From CAZJQD01 sp964548165 [NCBI: uncultured bacterium] (GTDB lineage: Bacteria; UBA8481), in assembly GCA_964548165.1 (NCBI GenBank), contig CAZJQD010000030.1, forward strand, positions 1 to 45,311: 45,311 nucleotides of DNA. Direction: 5' to 3'. The notes under the pieces are model-generated. The model had not been told where the DNA came from. It saw only the letters and a program-made list of their open reading frames with translations, and did no database searches. Positions 17,233 through 25,108 of the stretch are shown piece by piece (the stretch's first letter is position 1; each line of letters begins with the position of its first letter). The position numbers were made by a program, and so were the translations under genes.

Positions 17233-17963
17233 GATGGCTTACCGACCGCCGTCGAGTCGGTCGTGGTCGCATCCATCGCGGTCGTGCCGGTTGCAGCCGT
17301 ATCGATCGCGGCCGTGCCGGTTGCGGCCGTGTCGATCGCGGCCGTGCCGGTTGCGGCCGTGTCCTTCCAACCGGCCCAGATCCGCGACTCGGTTCCGCTC
17401 CAGAGCCGCTTCATGTTCCCTCGATGCCTCCAGATGACAAATGCGCCGGTGACCGTCGCCAGGACGAAGACGGCTCGCGACGTCGAGAAAAAGCACATGA
17501 ACGGTAGCACGAGGGAGGCCGCGATGGAACCGGCCGAGACCGTGCGCGTCGCCAGCGGGCCCACGGCCAGGAACGCGAGGATCGCGTGTCCCAGGGGACC
17601 GGGCGAAAGGACGAGAAAGATCCCCGCCGCCGTCGCCACGCCCTTGCCCCCGGAACCCTTCAGCCAGATCGGGTGCATGTGCCCGGCCACGGCCGTGAGC
17701 CCCGCCACGATCGCCAGCGTCTCGCCCAGGAATTCCAGCGCCAGGAGCGTCGGCACGACGCCCTTGAGCATGTCGAGGACGAGGCAGGAGGCCCCGAGCT
17801 TCGAACCGCCGATGCGCCACATGTTGGTCGCGCCCACGTTGCCGGACCCATGCTCGCGAATGTCGATCTTGAGGACGCGCCGGCCGATGAGATAGGCGAA
17901 GGGGATCGAACCACACAGGTAGCCGACGACGATCGCAAGGGCCCACGTCACCAGCGTCATCAT
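17229..17963 (-). CDS. plsY: Glycerol-3-phosphate acyltransferase PlsY with a Thr/Ala repeat tail
   Basis: PlsY transfers an acyl group from acyl-phosphate to glycerol 3-phosphate at the inner membrane. The 244-residue product keeps the family signatures: GSIPFAYLIGR near the start, the loop EHGSGNVGATNMWR, and GHMHPIWLKGSGGKGVATAAG. Multiple membrane segments follow. Typical PlsY ends near residue 200. Here an extra tail of about 40 residues consists of ten-residue repeats (DTAATGTAAI) encoded by a 30-bp tandem repeat. The tail has no known role and could be cytoplasmic or periplasmic. Start and stop overlap der and gpsA by 4 bases, so all three are translated together. Confidence 0.95.
   Translation of the reverse strand: MMTLVTWALAIVVGYLCGSIPFAYLIGRRVLKIDIREHGSGNVGATNMWRIGGSKLGASCLVLDMLKGVVPTLLALEFLGETLAIVAGLTAVAGHMHPIWLKGSGGKGVATAAGIFLVLSPGPLGHAILAFLAVGPLATRTVSAGSIAASLVLPFMCFFSTSRAVFVLATVTGAFVIWRHRGNMKRLWSGTESRIWAGWKDTAATGTAAIDTAATGTAAIDTAATGTTAMDATTTDSTAVGKPS
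17264..17363. repeat. 30-bp tandem repeat within plsY
   Basis: Units beginning GTGCCGGTTGC start at 17284, 17314 and 17344, with a degenerate partial unit before 17284. The first two full units differ at only two positions. Each encodes ten residues in the PlsY tail. Such a repeat can change copy number by slippage. Confidence 0.85.
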
Positions 17964-19249
17964 CGGCGGAACTCCAGCAGTACCGGGATGCCCTCGAATG
18001 CGCCCGCCTCCCGGATCTGGTGCCGGAGGAACTGTTCGAGCGCGCGCGGGGGCCGCGCGGTGCCGAAGATGAGGAACGACGGCGGGCAGGCCGCGCGCTG
18101 GATGGCATACTTGATCCGCATGCCGGCCGGAGCGCGCTGGGCGGCGACGGCAAGGATGCGCGTGAGCTCGCGCGTCTTCACGCGGGTGGCGGCGCGCTCC
18201 CCCACCGCCAGCGCGGTCTCGAAGACCTTCCGAACCCTCTGTCCCTTCAACGCCGAGACGGCGACGATCGGGGTGTGACCTTCACTGCCGAGCCGCTTGC
18301 GGATGCGGGCGACGACGTGGTCGAAGGACTTGTCCGTGACCGCATCCCACTTGTTCAGGGCAAGAACGGCGCTACGCCCGAGCGCGTAGACGCCGGCGAG
18401 GATCTTGATGTCCTGGTCGGTGACGCCGTCCACGGCGTCGCAGACCACCACGGCCACGTCCGCGCGCTCCACGGCCTGCCTCGTTCTCAGGACCATCAGC
18501 TTCTCGAGGTGATCGTAGTTCCTCCGCTTCTTGCGGATGCCTGCCGTGTCCACGATCACGATCCGGCCCGCCGGCAGATCGACCGCGCACTCGATCGCAT
18601 CCCGCGTCGTCCCAGCCGTCGGCGAGACCAGCACGCGCTCCTCGCCCATCAGGCGGTTGAGGAGCGAGGACTTGCCCACGTTGGGCCGGCCAACGATGGC
18701 GATGCGGTTATGCACGGCCACCTCGTCCTCTTCCTCGCCCGTGAGCCCGGAGGCCCTTAGCGCCTTGACCGCCACCGCGATGGCCGCCTCGACGACGTCG
18801 TCGATCCCACGACCGTGCTCGGATGACGCCGGGAACGGGGTCCCGAAGCCCAGCGAGGTGAACTCGGCGGCCAGGGGCTCATCCTCGGGACGGTCCGCCT
18901 TGTGAGCGACGACGATGACCGGGCGCTTGCCGGCACGGAGCTTCTCGGCGATCGTGCGATCGAGCGGCAGGAGCCCGTCCTTCACGTCGACCATGAAGAG
19001 AACGGCGTCGGCGGCATGCATGGCCACGGCGGCCTGGAGATTGATGGCGTCGGCATACTCGTCCTGGAGCCCGATCCCGCCGGTGTCGATCCAGCGGATC
19101 ATGCGGTCCCGGTACGGCGCCTCGCACTCCACCCGATCCCGCGTCACGCCCGGCTTGTCGACCACGATCGCGTGTCGGCGCCCGATCACGCGGTTGAAGA
19201 ACCGCGACTTGCCGACGTTCGGCCGCCCGACAATGGCGAGAGTGATCAC
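17960..19249 (-). CDS. der: Ribosome assembly GTPase Der (EngA)
   Basis: The 429-residue protein has two tandem GTPase domains and a C-terminal KH-like domain, the layout unique to Der, which helps 50S subunit assembly. Walker A appears twice as GRPNVGKS (near residues 7 and 187), with DTGG and DTAG as switch motifs. The second domain has a normal NKWD base-recognition motif. In the first domain the equivalent reads VAHKADRPED, so His replaces the usual Asn of NKxD. The C-terminal part (MRIKYAIQRAACPPSFLIFG) fits the KH domain. It is the first gene of the der-plsY-gpsA operon. Confidence 0.97.
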   Translation of the reverse strand: MITLAIVGRPNVGKSRFFNRVIGRRHAIVVDKPGVTRDRVECEAPYRDRMIRWIDTGGIGLQDEYADAINLQAAVAMHAADAVLFMVDVKDGLLPLDRTIAEKLRAGKRPVIVVAHKADRPEDEPLAAEFTSLGFGTPFPASSEHGRGIDDVVEAAIAVAVKALRASGLTGEEEDEVAVHNRIAIVGRPNVGKSSLLNRLMGEERVLVSPTAGTTRDAIECAVDLPAGRIVIVDTAGIRKKRRNYDHLEKLMVLRTRQAVERADVAVVVCDAVDGVTDQDIKILAGVYALGRSAVLALNKWDAVTDKSFDHVVARIRKRLGSEGHTPIVAVSALKGQRVRKVFETALAVGERAATRVKTRELTRILAVAAQRAPAGMRIKYAIQRAACPPSFLIFGTARPPRALEQFLRHQIREAGAFEGIPVLLEFRR

Positions 19250-19450
19250 GCGAAACTACTCAGGTTGGTCACAAGCCGTGTCCTTGAGGATGAAAGCGAT
19301 GGGGGGATACCGAGGGGGGAGCTGTCCGCGCGCCCCCCACGCCTTGCTCGCCTACGCGAGCGGCGATTGTTGCGGCGACTGGCCCGGCTTTGCCGCTGGC
19401 CTCGCCCACGACCGGAGAGAGTGCGGCGCGACGGTCGTGAATATTTACCA
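19250..19450. other. Gap between tadA and der, no gene recognised
   Basis: These 201 bases separate two same-strand genes. They contain several inverted repeats, such as CACGACCG paired with CGGTCGTG near 19407-19440. Short reading frames here have no family resemblance. I compared the region with the SRP RNA core and saw no match. Confidence 0.3.
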
Positions 19451-19933
19451 TCACGCGGAGACGCCCTCTGCCCGGCGCGCCTTGAAGAAGTTGCCGAGGA
19501 GCGAAGCGGATTCTTCCGCCAGGAGCCCGAACTCGACGAGAGGGCGGTGGTTGAGCCGGGGGTTCGGGATGACCGTCACGACGGAACCGGCGGCGCCCGC
19601 CTTCGGATCCAAAGCGGCGATCACCACGCGTTCGATCCGCGCATGCACGATCGCCCCCGCGCACATCGCGCAGGGCTCCAGCGTCGTGTACAACGTCGTA
19701 TCCGTCAGCCGGTAGTTGCCGGCCGCGACGGCCGCGGACCGGATGGCCAGGAGTTCCGCGTGAGACGTGGGATCGTTGTCGGCAAGGACGGCGTTATGAG
19801 CTTCACCCAGCACGGTGGCGCCGCGCACCAGGACGGCCCCGACGGGTACCTCGCCCGAGTCGCCGGCCCGCTGGGCCAGCAAAAGCGCCCGGCGCATCCA
19901 GGCGATATCTTCTGGGTGTGTTTTCACGGTCAA
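19451..19933 (-). CDS. tadA: tRNA-specific adenosine deaminase TadA
   Basis: TadA converts adenosine 34 to inosine in the tRNA-Arg(ACG) anticodon, allowing it to read CGU, CGC and CGA. The 160-residue product has the zinc deaminase motifs: SHAELLAIRSA (HAE, proton shuttle Glu) and EPCAMCAGAIVHARI (PCxxC). The N-terminal GEVPVGAVLV and the NYRLTDTTLYTTLEPC strand are typical. Its presumed substrate, tRNA-Arg with anticodon ACG, is encoded in this same window at 38775. A gap of about 200 bases separates it from der downstream. Confidence 0.96.
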   Translation of the reverse strand: MTVKTHPEDIAWMRRALLLAQRAGDSGEVPVGAVLVRGATVLGEAHNAVLADNDPTSHAELLAIRSAAVAAGNYRLTDTTLYTTLEPCAMCAGAIVHARIERVVIAALDPKAGAAGSVVTVIPNPRLNHRPLVEFGLLAEESASLLGNFFKARRAEGVSA

Positions 19934-19987
19934 GGTGGCCTCGCTGAACTCCGATGATCAGAATATACTAGCAATGGTGCCCTGCCC

Positions 19988-20284
19988 ATGAGCCATAACC
20001 TGGATCTGCCCGGGATTCTCCTCGCTCATGACGGCGAGCGCCACCCGTGCAAGCTCGTGGACATCAACGACAAGGGCTACGTGGTCATCTTTTCCATGGA
20101 CCCGATCCCCGTCCATTCCCGCTTCCAGCTCCTCCTGACCAATCCCCGCGTCACCACGGTCGTCAAGATCACCAGCTCCGAGCTCTCGGGGAACAGCTAC
20201 ATGCTCGAAGCCCTATGCGAGGACACCATCACCGAGCTCCGCGGCAAGATCATGGAACACAAGCTCCGCGGCATCATCAAGTAA
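19988..20284 (+). CDS. Small soluble protein, possibly PilZ-like
   Basis: The 98-residue product has no signal peptide or membrane segment. It reads as a small beta-rich protein: LLAHDGERHPCKLVDINDKGYVVIF, then VHSRFQLLLTNPRVTTVVKI and ELSGNSYMLEALCEDTITELR. The spacing of CKLVDINDKG and the following strands recalls PilZ domains, which bind cyclic di-GMP. However, the RxxxR motif needed for binding is absent, so that is only a fold guess. A TATACT box at 19964-19969 could serve as -10. The gene is divergent from tadA and is followed by repeat copy C. Confidence 0.55.
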   Translation: MSHNLDLPGILLAHDGERHPCKLVDINDKGYVVIFSMDPIPVHSRFQLLLTNPRVTTVVKITSSELSGNSYMLEALCEDTITELRGKIMEHKLRGIIK

Positions 20285-20291
20285 CCGTCCC

Positions 20292-20465
20292 GAAACACGG
20301 AAACACCCGCCCCGCCATGCGGGGCTGGAGACACCGAGGAAATCCCTAATCCAAGACCAACCCGGGAATGGAAACCCATATGGCTCCTTGCCGAGTCGTC
20401 GCGAATTAACCGGTTTCAACGCGTTCGTCCTGGTCCTCTCCGTGCCTCCGTGTCTCCGTGTTTAG
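20292..20465. repeat. Dispersed inverted-repeat element, copy C
   Basis: The right arm, read in reverse from 20465, begins AAACACGGAGACACGGAGGC. The left arm begins AAACACGGA at 20292, is interrupted by a GC-rich hairpin of about 26 bases (CCCCGC-CAT-GCGGGG), and resumes GAGACACCGAGGA. The element fills the space between the convergent ends of the 98-residue protein gene and glgP. Confidence 0.7.
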
Positions 20466-20472
20466 CTGATCC

Positions 20473-23019
20473 TCAGCTCCACTTCACGATGCCGGAATGG
20501 AGCGGGACCACGAGCAGGTCATGCCGGGGCACGACACGGACCGCGACGCCGTAGCGCCCCGTCTCCGTGCACGGCACGTCGGCGGCGAAGACCGTCGCCC
20601 CGTCGCGCTCGCCGATCGGCGCCATCGCGATCGTCCCGCTCTTCTGGATCTCGCCGTCACCGATGACGCGCCCGTAGTAGGCCTCGACCATCAGCTCCTT
20701 CGGATTCAGCCCGTTCAATTGGACCAGCGCCTGGACCTTGACCTTGCCGTTGACGGGCACGTCTCCGGTGGCCGCCGTCTCGACGCCGCGGATCTGGAGC
20801 TGCTGCCAGGAGGCGGCCATGTGGCGCTTCCAGTCGGCCAGCGTCTTGGCGCCGGCGTAGGAGCTCTCCTTCAGGCGGATCGAGACGTCGGCGGCGCGGA
20901 GGTAGAACTTCTCCATGTAGTCCTCGACCATCCGGTGCGTGTTGAAGACCGGGCAGACGGTCCGGAGGCATCCGCGCATCTTCTCGATCCATCCGCGCGG
21001 CAATCCGTCCGCGCCGCGGTTGTAATAGAGCGGGACGATCTCCTTCTCCAGGAGCTCGTAGATCGCGTGGCTCTCGACGTCGTCGGCGTACTTCTCGTCC
21101 GTATACTCCTCGCCGCGACCGATCGCCCAGCCGTTCTCGGGCGTGTAGGCCTCGACCCACCACCCGTCGAGGACGGAGAGGTTCAAGGCGCCGTTGGCCG
21201 CCGCCTTCATGCCCGATGTGCCGCAGGCCTCGAGCGGGCGACGGGGATTGTTGAGCCAGACGTCGACGCCCTGCACGAGGTAGCGAGCGACCGAGATGTC
21301 GTAGTCCTCCAGGAAGACGATGCGGTTGCGGAACTGCGGGTTGCGCTCGATCTGGACGATCTTCTTAATGAACTCCTTGCCATTGGTGTCGGCGGGATGC
21401 GCCTTGCCGGCAAAGATGATCTGAACGGGGCGCTGGGTGTCGTTGAGGATGCGGGCGAGGCGATCGAGCTGGTGAAAGACCAGGGAGCCACGCTTGTAGG
21501 TCGCGAAGCGGCGCGCGAAGCCGATCGTCAACGCGCTCGGATTGAGGATGCCCCGGGCGGATTCGATCTCGGCGACCGGCGCGCCGATGCGCTGGAGCTG
21601 GGCGACGAGGCGGCGGCGGGCGAAGGCGACCAGGCGCTCACGGCGACGCTCGTGCGTGCGCCAGAGCTCGGTGTCGGGGATGTTGACGACCTTCTCCCAG
21701 ACCTTCTGGTTATCCGGATCCTCCGACCAGCGGGGCCCGAGGTAACGATCGTACAGAGTACCCATCTCGGTCGAGATCCAGCTCGGGATATGCACGCCAT
21801 TCGTGAGCCCCGAGATCGGGCTCTCGTCGGCAGGCACGTCCGGCCAGAGCTTCTCCCACATCTTCCGGGAGACGGTCGCGTGCAGTTCGCTCACCGCGTT
21901 GCACCAGGCGGCGAGCTTGATCGCGAGGACCGTCATGCAGAAAGGCTCCGTCCGATCCGACGGATCCATCCGGCCGTACGCCAGGAGCCGCGCCATGCCC
22001 ATGCCGAACTCCTCGACGAACGGGGCAAAGTACTTCTGGATGAGCTCGGGGGCGAACGCGTCGTTGCCGGCGGGAACCGGCGTATGGGTCGTGAAGACGC
22101 TGGAAGCCCTGACGAACTCCTCAGCCGCGTCCAGGGAGAGACCCTTCTTGACGAGCTGGCGCATGCGCTCCATCGTCGCGAACGCGCTGTGCCCCTCGTT
22201 CATGTGGAAGACCGCAGGCCTCAGGCCGATGCGGCCGAGCGCGCGGACGCCGCCGATGCCCAGGACGATCTCCTGCTGGAGCCGCTTCTCGCGATCGCCG
22301 CCGTAGAGCTTGTCGGTGATCTCGCGATCGGACGGCGCGTTGCCGGGGACGTTGGTGTCCAGGAGATACAGCGGCACGCGACCGACCTGGACCTTCCAGA
22401 TGTGAATGGTGACATGGCGGCCCTCGATCTGGACGTCGGTGGCCATGGGAGCGCCGTGCTCGTCGAAGAGCTGTTCGATCGGCATGTTGTGAAAGTCGTT
22501 GTTCGGGTACCGCTCCATCTGCCAGCCCTCGGGACTGAGATACTGGCGGAAGTAGCCCTCCTTATAGAGGAGGCCGACGGCGACGAGCGGGATGCGAAGG
22601 TCGGACGCGGACTTGAGATGATCGCCCGAGAGAATGCCGAGGCCGCCCGAGTAGAGCGGGAGACACTCGGTCAGGCCGTACTCGGCCGAGAGGTAGGCGA
22701 TCTTGAAGTCGACGGGACGGTCGAGATTGTAGGAGTAGCTCTGGGCGGCCTCCATGTAGCGTTGGAAGGCGCGGTGCACGCGATCCATCTGGTCGAGGAA
22801 GCCCTCGTCCTCGAGGAGCTCGTCCACCTTGGCCTGGTCCAACAGGCCCAGCATCTTGACGGGGTTGTGCCCCGTCTCTTCCCAGAGGTCGCGATTCATG
22901 GACTGGAAGAGCTTGAGGGCGTCGAGGTTCCAGGCAAACCAGACGTTTTCGGCCAACTCCTGAAGCGGTTTAAGCCGCTTGGGGAGGGTCGGGACGACGT
23001 TCAATTCAACAATCTTCAT
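20473..23019 (-). CDS. glgP: Alpha-glucan (glycogen/maltodextrin) phosphorylase, GT35
   Basis: The 848-residue cytoplasmic enzyme releases glucose 1-phosphate from alpha-1,4-glucans using pyridoxal phosphate. The N-terminal segment (RLKPLQELAENVWFAWNLDA) is the DUF3417 region found in the shorter alpha-glucan phosphorylase subfamily. Central motifs are LSAEYGLTECLPLYSGGLG, FHMNEGHSAFATMERM and THTPVPAGNDAF. The PLP-lysine motif GTSGMKAAANGALNLS is intact, preceded by NNPRRPLEACG. The tail beyond about residue 720 is beta-rich. GAGGAG sits about 9 bases before the ATG. It is divergent from the ATP synthase operon. No other glycogen gene is nearby. Confidence 0.95.
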   Translation of the reverse strand: MKIVELNVVPTLPKRLKPLQELAENVWFAWNLDALKLFQSMNRDLWEETGHNPVKMLGLLDQAKVDELLEDEGFLDQMDRVHRAFQRYMEAAQSYSYNLDRPVDFKIAYLSAEYGLTECLPLYSGGLGILSGDHLKSASDLRIPLVAVGLLYKEGYFRQYLSPEGWQMERYPNNDFHNMPIEQLFDEHGAPMATDVQIEGRHVTIHIWKVQVGRVPLYLLDTNVPGNAPSDREITDKLYGGDREKRLQQEIVLGIGGVRALGRIGLRPAVFHMNEGHSAFATMERMRQLVKKGLSLDAAEEFVRASSVFTTHTPVPAGNDAFAPELIQKYFAPFVEEFGMGMARLLAYGRMDPSDRTEPFCMTVLAIKLAAWCNAVSELHATVSRKMWEKLWPDVPADESPISGLTNGVHIPSWISTEMGTLYDRYLGPRWSEDPDNQKVWEKVVNIPDTELWRTHERRRERLVAFARRRLVAQLQRIGAPVAEIESARGILNPSALTIGFARRFATYKRGSLVFHQLDRLARILNDTQRPVQIIFAGKAHPADTNGKEFIKKIVQIERNPQFRNRIVFLEDYDISVARYLVQGVDVWLNNPRRPLEACGTSGMKAAANGALNLSVLDGWWVEAYTPENGWAIGRGEEYTDEKYADDVESHAIYELLEKEIVPLYYNRGADGLPRGWIEKMRGCLRTVCPVFNTHRMVEDYMEKFYLRAADVSIRLKESSYAGAKTLADWKRHMAASWQQLQIRGVETAATGDVPVNGKVKVQALVQLNGLNPKELMVEAYYGRVIGDGEIQKSGTIAMAPIGERDGATVFAADVPCTETGRYGVAVRVVPRHDLLVVPLHSGIVKWS

Positions 23020-23144
23020 GTTCTGCTCCTCGTGTACAGTCCTTCCCGATCAGGGACCGGGTTCCCATGCCGCAGTGTGATGCCAAACAACAGGCGGATA
23101 CAATACGGGTGGACCATGACGGAGACAACCCCGAGACCAGAGGA

Positions 23145-23582
23145 ATGAGCGAACCCGTGGAAAACCAGCGGAGGGGACCAGATTCCCCGTTGACACCCCC
23201 CCCGGCGGACGCGCGGTCCGGCACCGGCAACCCTCCAACTGCCCCTTCGCCGATAAGAGGATCGCTCGTCCGGCCGCTCGCCTATGCGTCCTGCGGCATG
23301 GAGTTCGTGGCCGCGGTCGGGATCTTCTCGTTCGGGGGGCTCTGGCTGGATCGCCGCTTCGGCTGGCTCCCGCTCTTCACCCTCGCGGGTTTCGCCGTGG
23401 GGCTGGCGCTGGGATTCCTCTCCCTCTACAAGACCGTCTACCGGCTCTCCCGCCAGGAAGAGCGTGAGCGAGCGGCCGAGGGCCCGAGACCACCACGCCA
23501 ACGGATGAAGGGTTCGGCCCTGGATGCTCCGGATGACGCCGCGACGCGGCCGCCGCTCATCCGCAGGATCGACGAGCCATGA
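23145..23582 (+). CDS. atpZ: AtpZ/AtpI-family protein, first gene of the atp operon
   Basis: I prefer the start at ATG 23145 (145 residues). An in-frame ATG at 23067 would add 26 polar residues and extend further into the intergenic region. A Pro-rich N-terminus precedes two membrane segments: AYASCGMEFVAAVGIFSFGGLWLD, with the family Gly pattern, and LFTLAGFAVGLALGFLSLYKT. A charged tail follows. AtpZ-type proteins assist assembly of the ATP synthase c-ring or act in ion uptake for it. The next gene overlaps the stop by 4 bases (ATGA). A possible -10 box TACAAT lies at 23099-23104 without a good -35. Confidence 0.85.
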   Translation: MSEPVENQRRGPDSPLTPPPADARSGTGNPPTAPSPIRGSLVRPLAYASCGMEFVAAVGIFSFGGLWLDRRFGWLPLFTLAGFAVGLALGFLSLYKTVYRLSRQEERERAAEGPRPPRQRMKGSALDAPDDAATRPPLIRRIDEP

Positions 23583-23968
23583 AAGAGGGCGGGACGGAAC
23601 TGCTCCGCGCGACCATCCCCTATCTCGTCATCACCGCGCTCTTTGCTCTCCCCGGAGTGCCCTTCCTCTCGATCGAAACGCTCACCACCGTCGCGGGACT
23701 CGCTCTCATCGCCGGCCTGGGTTCCCGCTGGGCGCTGGAGTGGGGACGCAGGAAGGGCACGGAATACGTGCTGGCCGGGCTCGGCGCCGGTACCGTACTG
23801 AAGGCAATCTCGTTGGGCCTCTCGTGGCTCATGGCCTGGAGGGCCGAGGCCAACGTCGCCGGGGCGCTCCTTGTTAACCTGGGACTGCTCCTTCTCTATT
23901 CCGGCTGGACTTCCTATCACCTTACGGTATCATCCGGCGCTGGTTTTACGACTCATGAACCCGACTGA
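23579..23968 (+). CDS. ATP synthase subunit I-like membrane protein
   Basis: The 129-residue product has four hydrophobic helices (LVITALFALPGVPFL, VAGLALIAGLGSRWAL, VLAGLGAGTVLKAISLGLSWLMA, ANVAGALLVNLGLLLLYSGW). Sequence identity to textbook AtpI is not obvious. Its position between atpZ and atpB and its four-helix plan are what AtpI shows. AtpI helps assemble the c-ring. It overlaps atpZ by 4 bases and atpB by 14 bases, so all three are tightly coupled in translation. Confidence 0.75.
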   Translation: MKEGGTELLRATIPYLVITALFALPGVPFLSIETLTTVAGLALIAGLGSRWALEWGRRKGTEYVLAGLGAGTVLKAISLGLSWLMAWRAEANVAGALLVNLGLLLLYSGWTSYHLTVSSGAGFTTHEPD

Positions 23969-24746
23969 ACTCTTCGGCCACGTTCTCAACCACGACTACA
24001 CCGGTGTGCTCTTCGGCGGTGGTCCCGTGGCCTTCAAGCTCTCCCAGCACCTCGTGATGCTCTGGGTCGCGGGCGCCCTCGCCGTCATCACGGTAGCCCT
24101 GGCCGCGCGCGGGCGCCTGGCGGGCGGCGGACGGCTGGCCTCCGCGGTCGAATACGGGGTCCTCTTGATCCGCGATGCCGTCGTCTTTCCGGCGATGGGC
24201 GAGAAGTACGGCCGCAAGTACCTGAATTTCTTTCTCTCCATTACAACCATCATCTTCTTCTCGAACTTCCTCGGGCTCATCCCAGCCATCCATGTCGGCC
24301 ACTTCGTCGTTGGCGGCACGGCGACGGGCAACTTCTGGCTCAACCTCGGATTGGCAACACTGACCTACGTCTACGGCATCTGGTGTTGCGCCAGGGAGCA
24401 CGGGCTGGGCGCGTATTTCCACTCGTTCCTGCCCCCGGGCGTCCCCCTCTTCCTCGCCCCGCTCATCTGGCTCATCGAGTTCGCGGGCATGATCCTCAAG
24501 CATGGCGTCCTGGCGATCCGGTTGACGGCGAACATGATGGCCGGCCACCTCGTGCTCTTCAGCATCATCGGCCTCGTGGGCATGATCGTCAGCGTCAGCC
24601 CCTGGATGCTCCCCCTGACCCTGGCGCCCATCGCCATGGCCCTGGCCATCTACCTCCTCGAGATCCTCGTGGCGCTGATGCAGACCGCCATCTTCCTCAT
24701 TCTTTCGGCCATCTTCTTCGGGATGGCCGTGAACCCCCACCACTGA
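23955..24746 (+). CDS. atpB: F-type ATP synthase subunit a
   Basis: Subunit a forms the proton half-channels of F0. I place the start at ATG 23955 (263 residues, MNPTELFGHVLNH), inside the end of the previous gene. Upstream extension would read through that gene in another frame. Family segments include the FFLSITTIIFFSNFLGLIPA helix, FLAPLIWLIEFAGMILKHGVLAIRLTANMMAGH, which holds the essential arginine (AIRLTANM), and the C-terminal LLEILVALMQTAIFLILSAIFFGMA. It is integral to the inner membrane. The last His-rich residues are AVNPHH. Identification is secure. Confidence 0.96.
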   Translation: MNPTELFGHVLNHDYTGVLFGGGPVAFKLSQHLVMLWVAGALAVITVALAARGRLAGGGRLASAVEYGVLLIRDAVVFPAMGEKYGRKYLNFFLSITTIIFFSNFLGLIPAIHVGHFVVGGTATGNFWLNLGLATLTYVYGIWCCAREHGLGAYFHSFLPPGVPLFLAPLIWLIEFAGMILKHGVLAIRLTANMMAGHLVLFSIIGLVGMIVSVSPWMLPLTLAPIAMALAIYLLEILVALMQTAIFLILSAIFFGMAVNPHH

Positions 24747-24821
24747 CCCTTAGCCTTCTCCTGCACCGTACCCCTGATTTTCGAGTGGAATCGGGCCCGT
24801 TCCTGTGCTACTTTTTCCCGC

Positions 24822-24854
24822 CGGTTTGCCTCCTGTCCCCGGGCAGGCGAACCG
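24822..24854 (+). other. Stem-loop between atpB and atpE
   Basis: CGGTTTGCC (24822-24830) pairs with GGCGAACCG (24846-24854) across nine positions with one G-T wobble and a 15-base loop. A run of six T follows 14 bases later, too far for a classic terminator. It could protect or process the atpE transcript, a gene that must be made in excess. Confidence 0.45.
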
Positions 24855-24887
24855 TCTGAGAACGACAACTTTTTTGGAGGAAACCTC

Positions 24888-25103
24888 ATGGACATCGCTG
24901 GACTTGGTATCGGCCTCGGCCTGATTCTTATCGGCCTCGCACTGGGCATCGGCAAGGTGGGTTCCGCCGCCGTCGAGTCCTCGGCGCGTCAGCCGGAGAT
25001 CGCGGGCAAGATCCAGACCCAGATGATCATCGCGGCCGGCATGATCGAAGGCGCCGGCCTCTTCGCGATCATCGTCGTTCTCATCACGATCTTCGTCAAG
25101 TAA
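24888..25103 (+). CDS. atpE: F-type ATP synthase subunit c
   Basis: The 71-residue hairpin has two membrane helices joined by the polar loop ARQPEI. The ion-binding carboxylate is the Glu in MIEGAGLFAIIVVL. The N-terminal helix carries the Gly-rich pattern GIGLGLILIGLALGIGKVGSAA. I see no Gln in helix 1 at the place that marks Na+-binding rings, so protons are the likely ion. A very strong ribosome binding site (GGAGG, 7 bases before the ATG) follows a run of T, which fits the need for many copies per complex. It is followed after 5 bases by atpF. Confidence 0.96.
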   Translation: MDIAGLGIGLGLILIGLALGIGKVGSAAVESSARQPEIAGKIQTQMIIAAGMIEGAGLFAIIVVLITIFVK

Positions 25104-25108
25104 GCGCC

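Noticed and set aside
17264-17363. Repeat array as a CRISPR
   Set aside because: The units are contiguous without spacers, encode a protein tail, and no cas gene is present.
19250-19450. SRP RNA or other structured RNA between tadA and der
   Set aside because: Inverted repeats are present, but the conserved SRP apical core is missing.
20497-23148. 883-codon open frame on the plus strand opposite glgP
   Set aside because: It lies fully antisense to a secure enzyme gene, has no family motifs, and long antisense frames are expected in GC-rich coding DNA.
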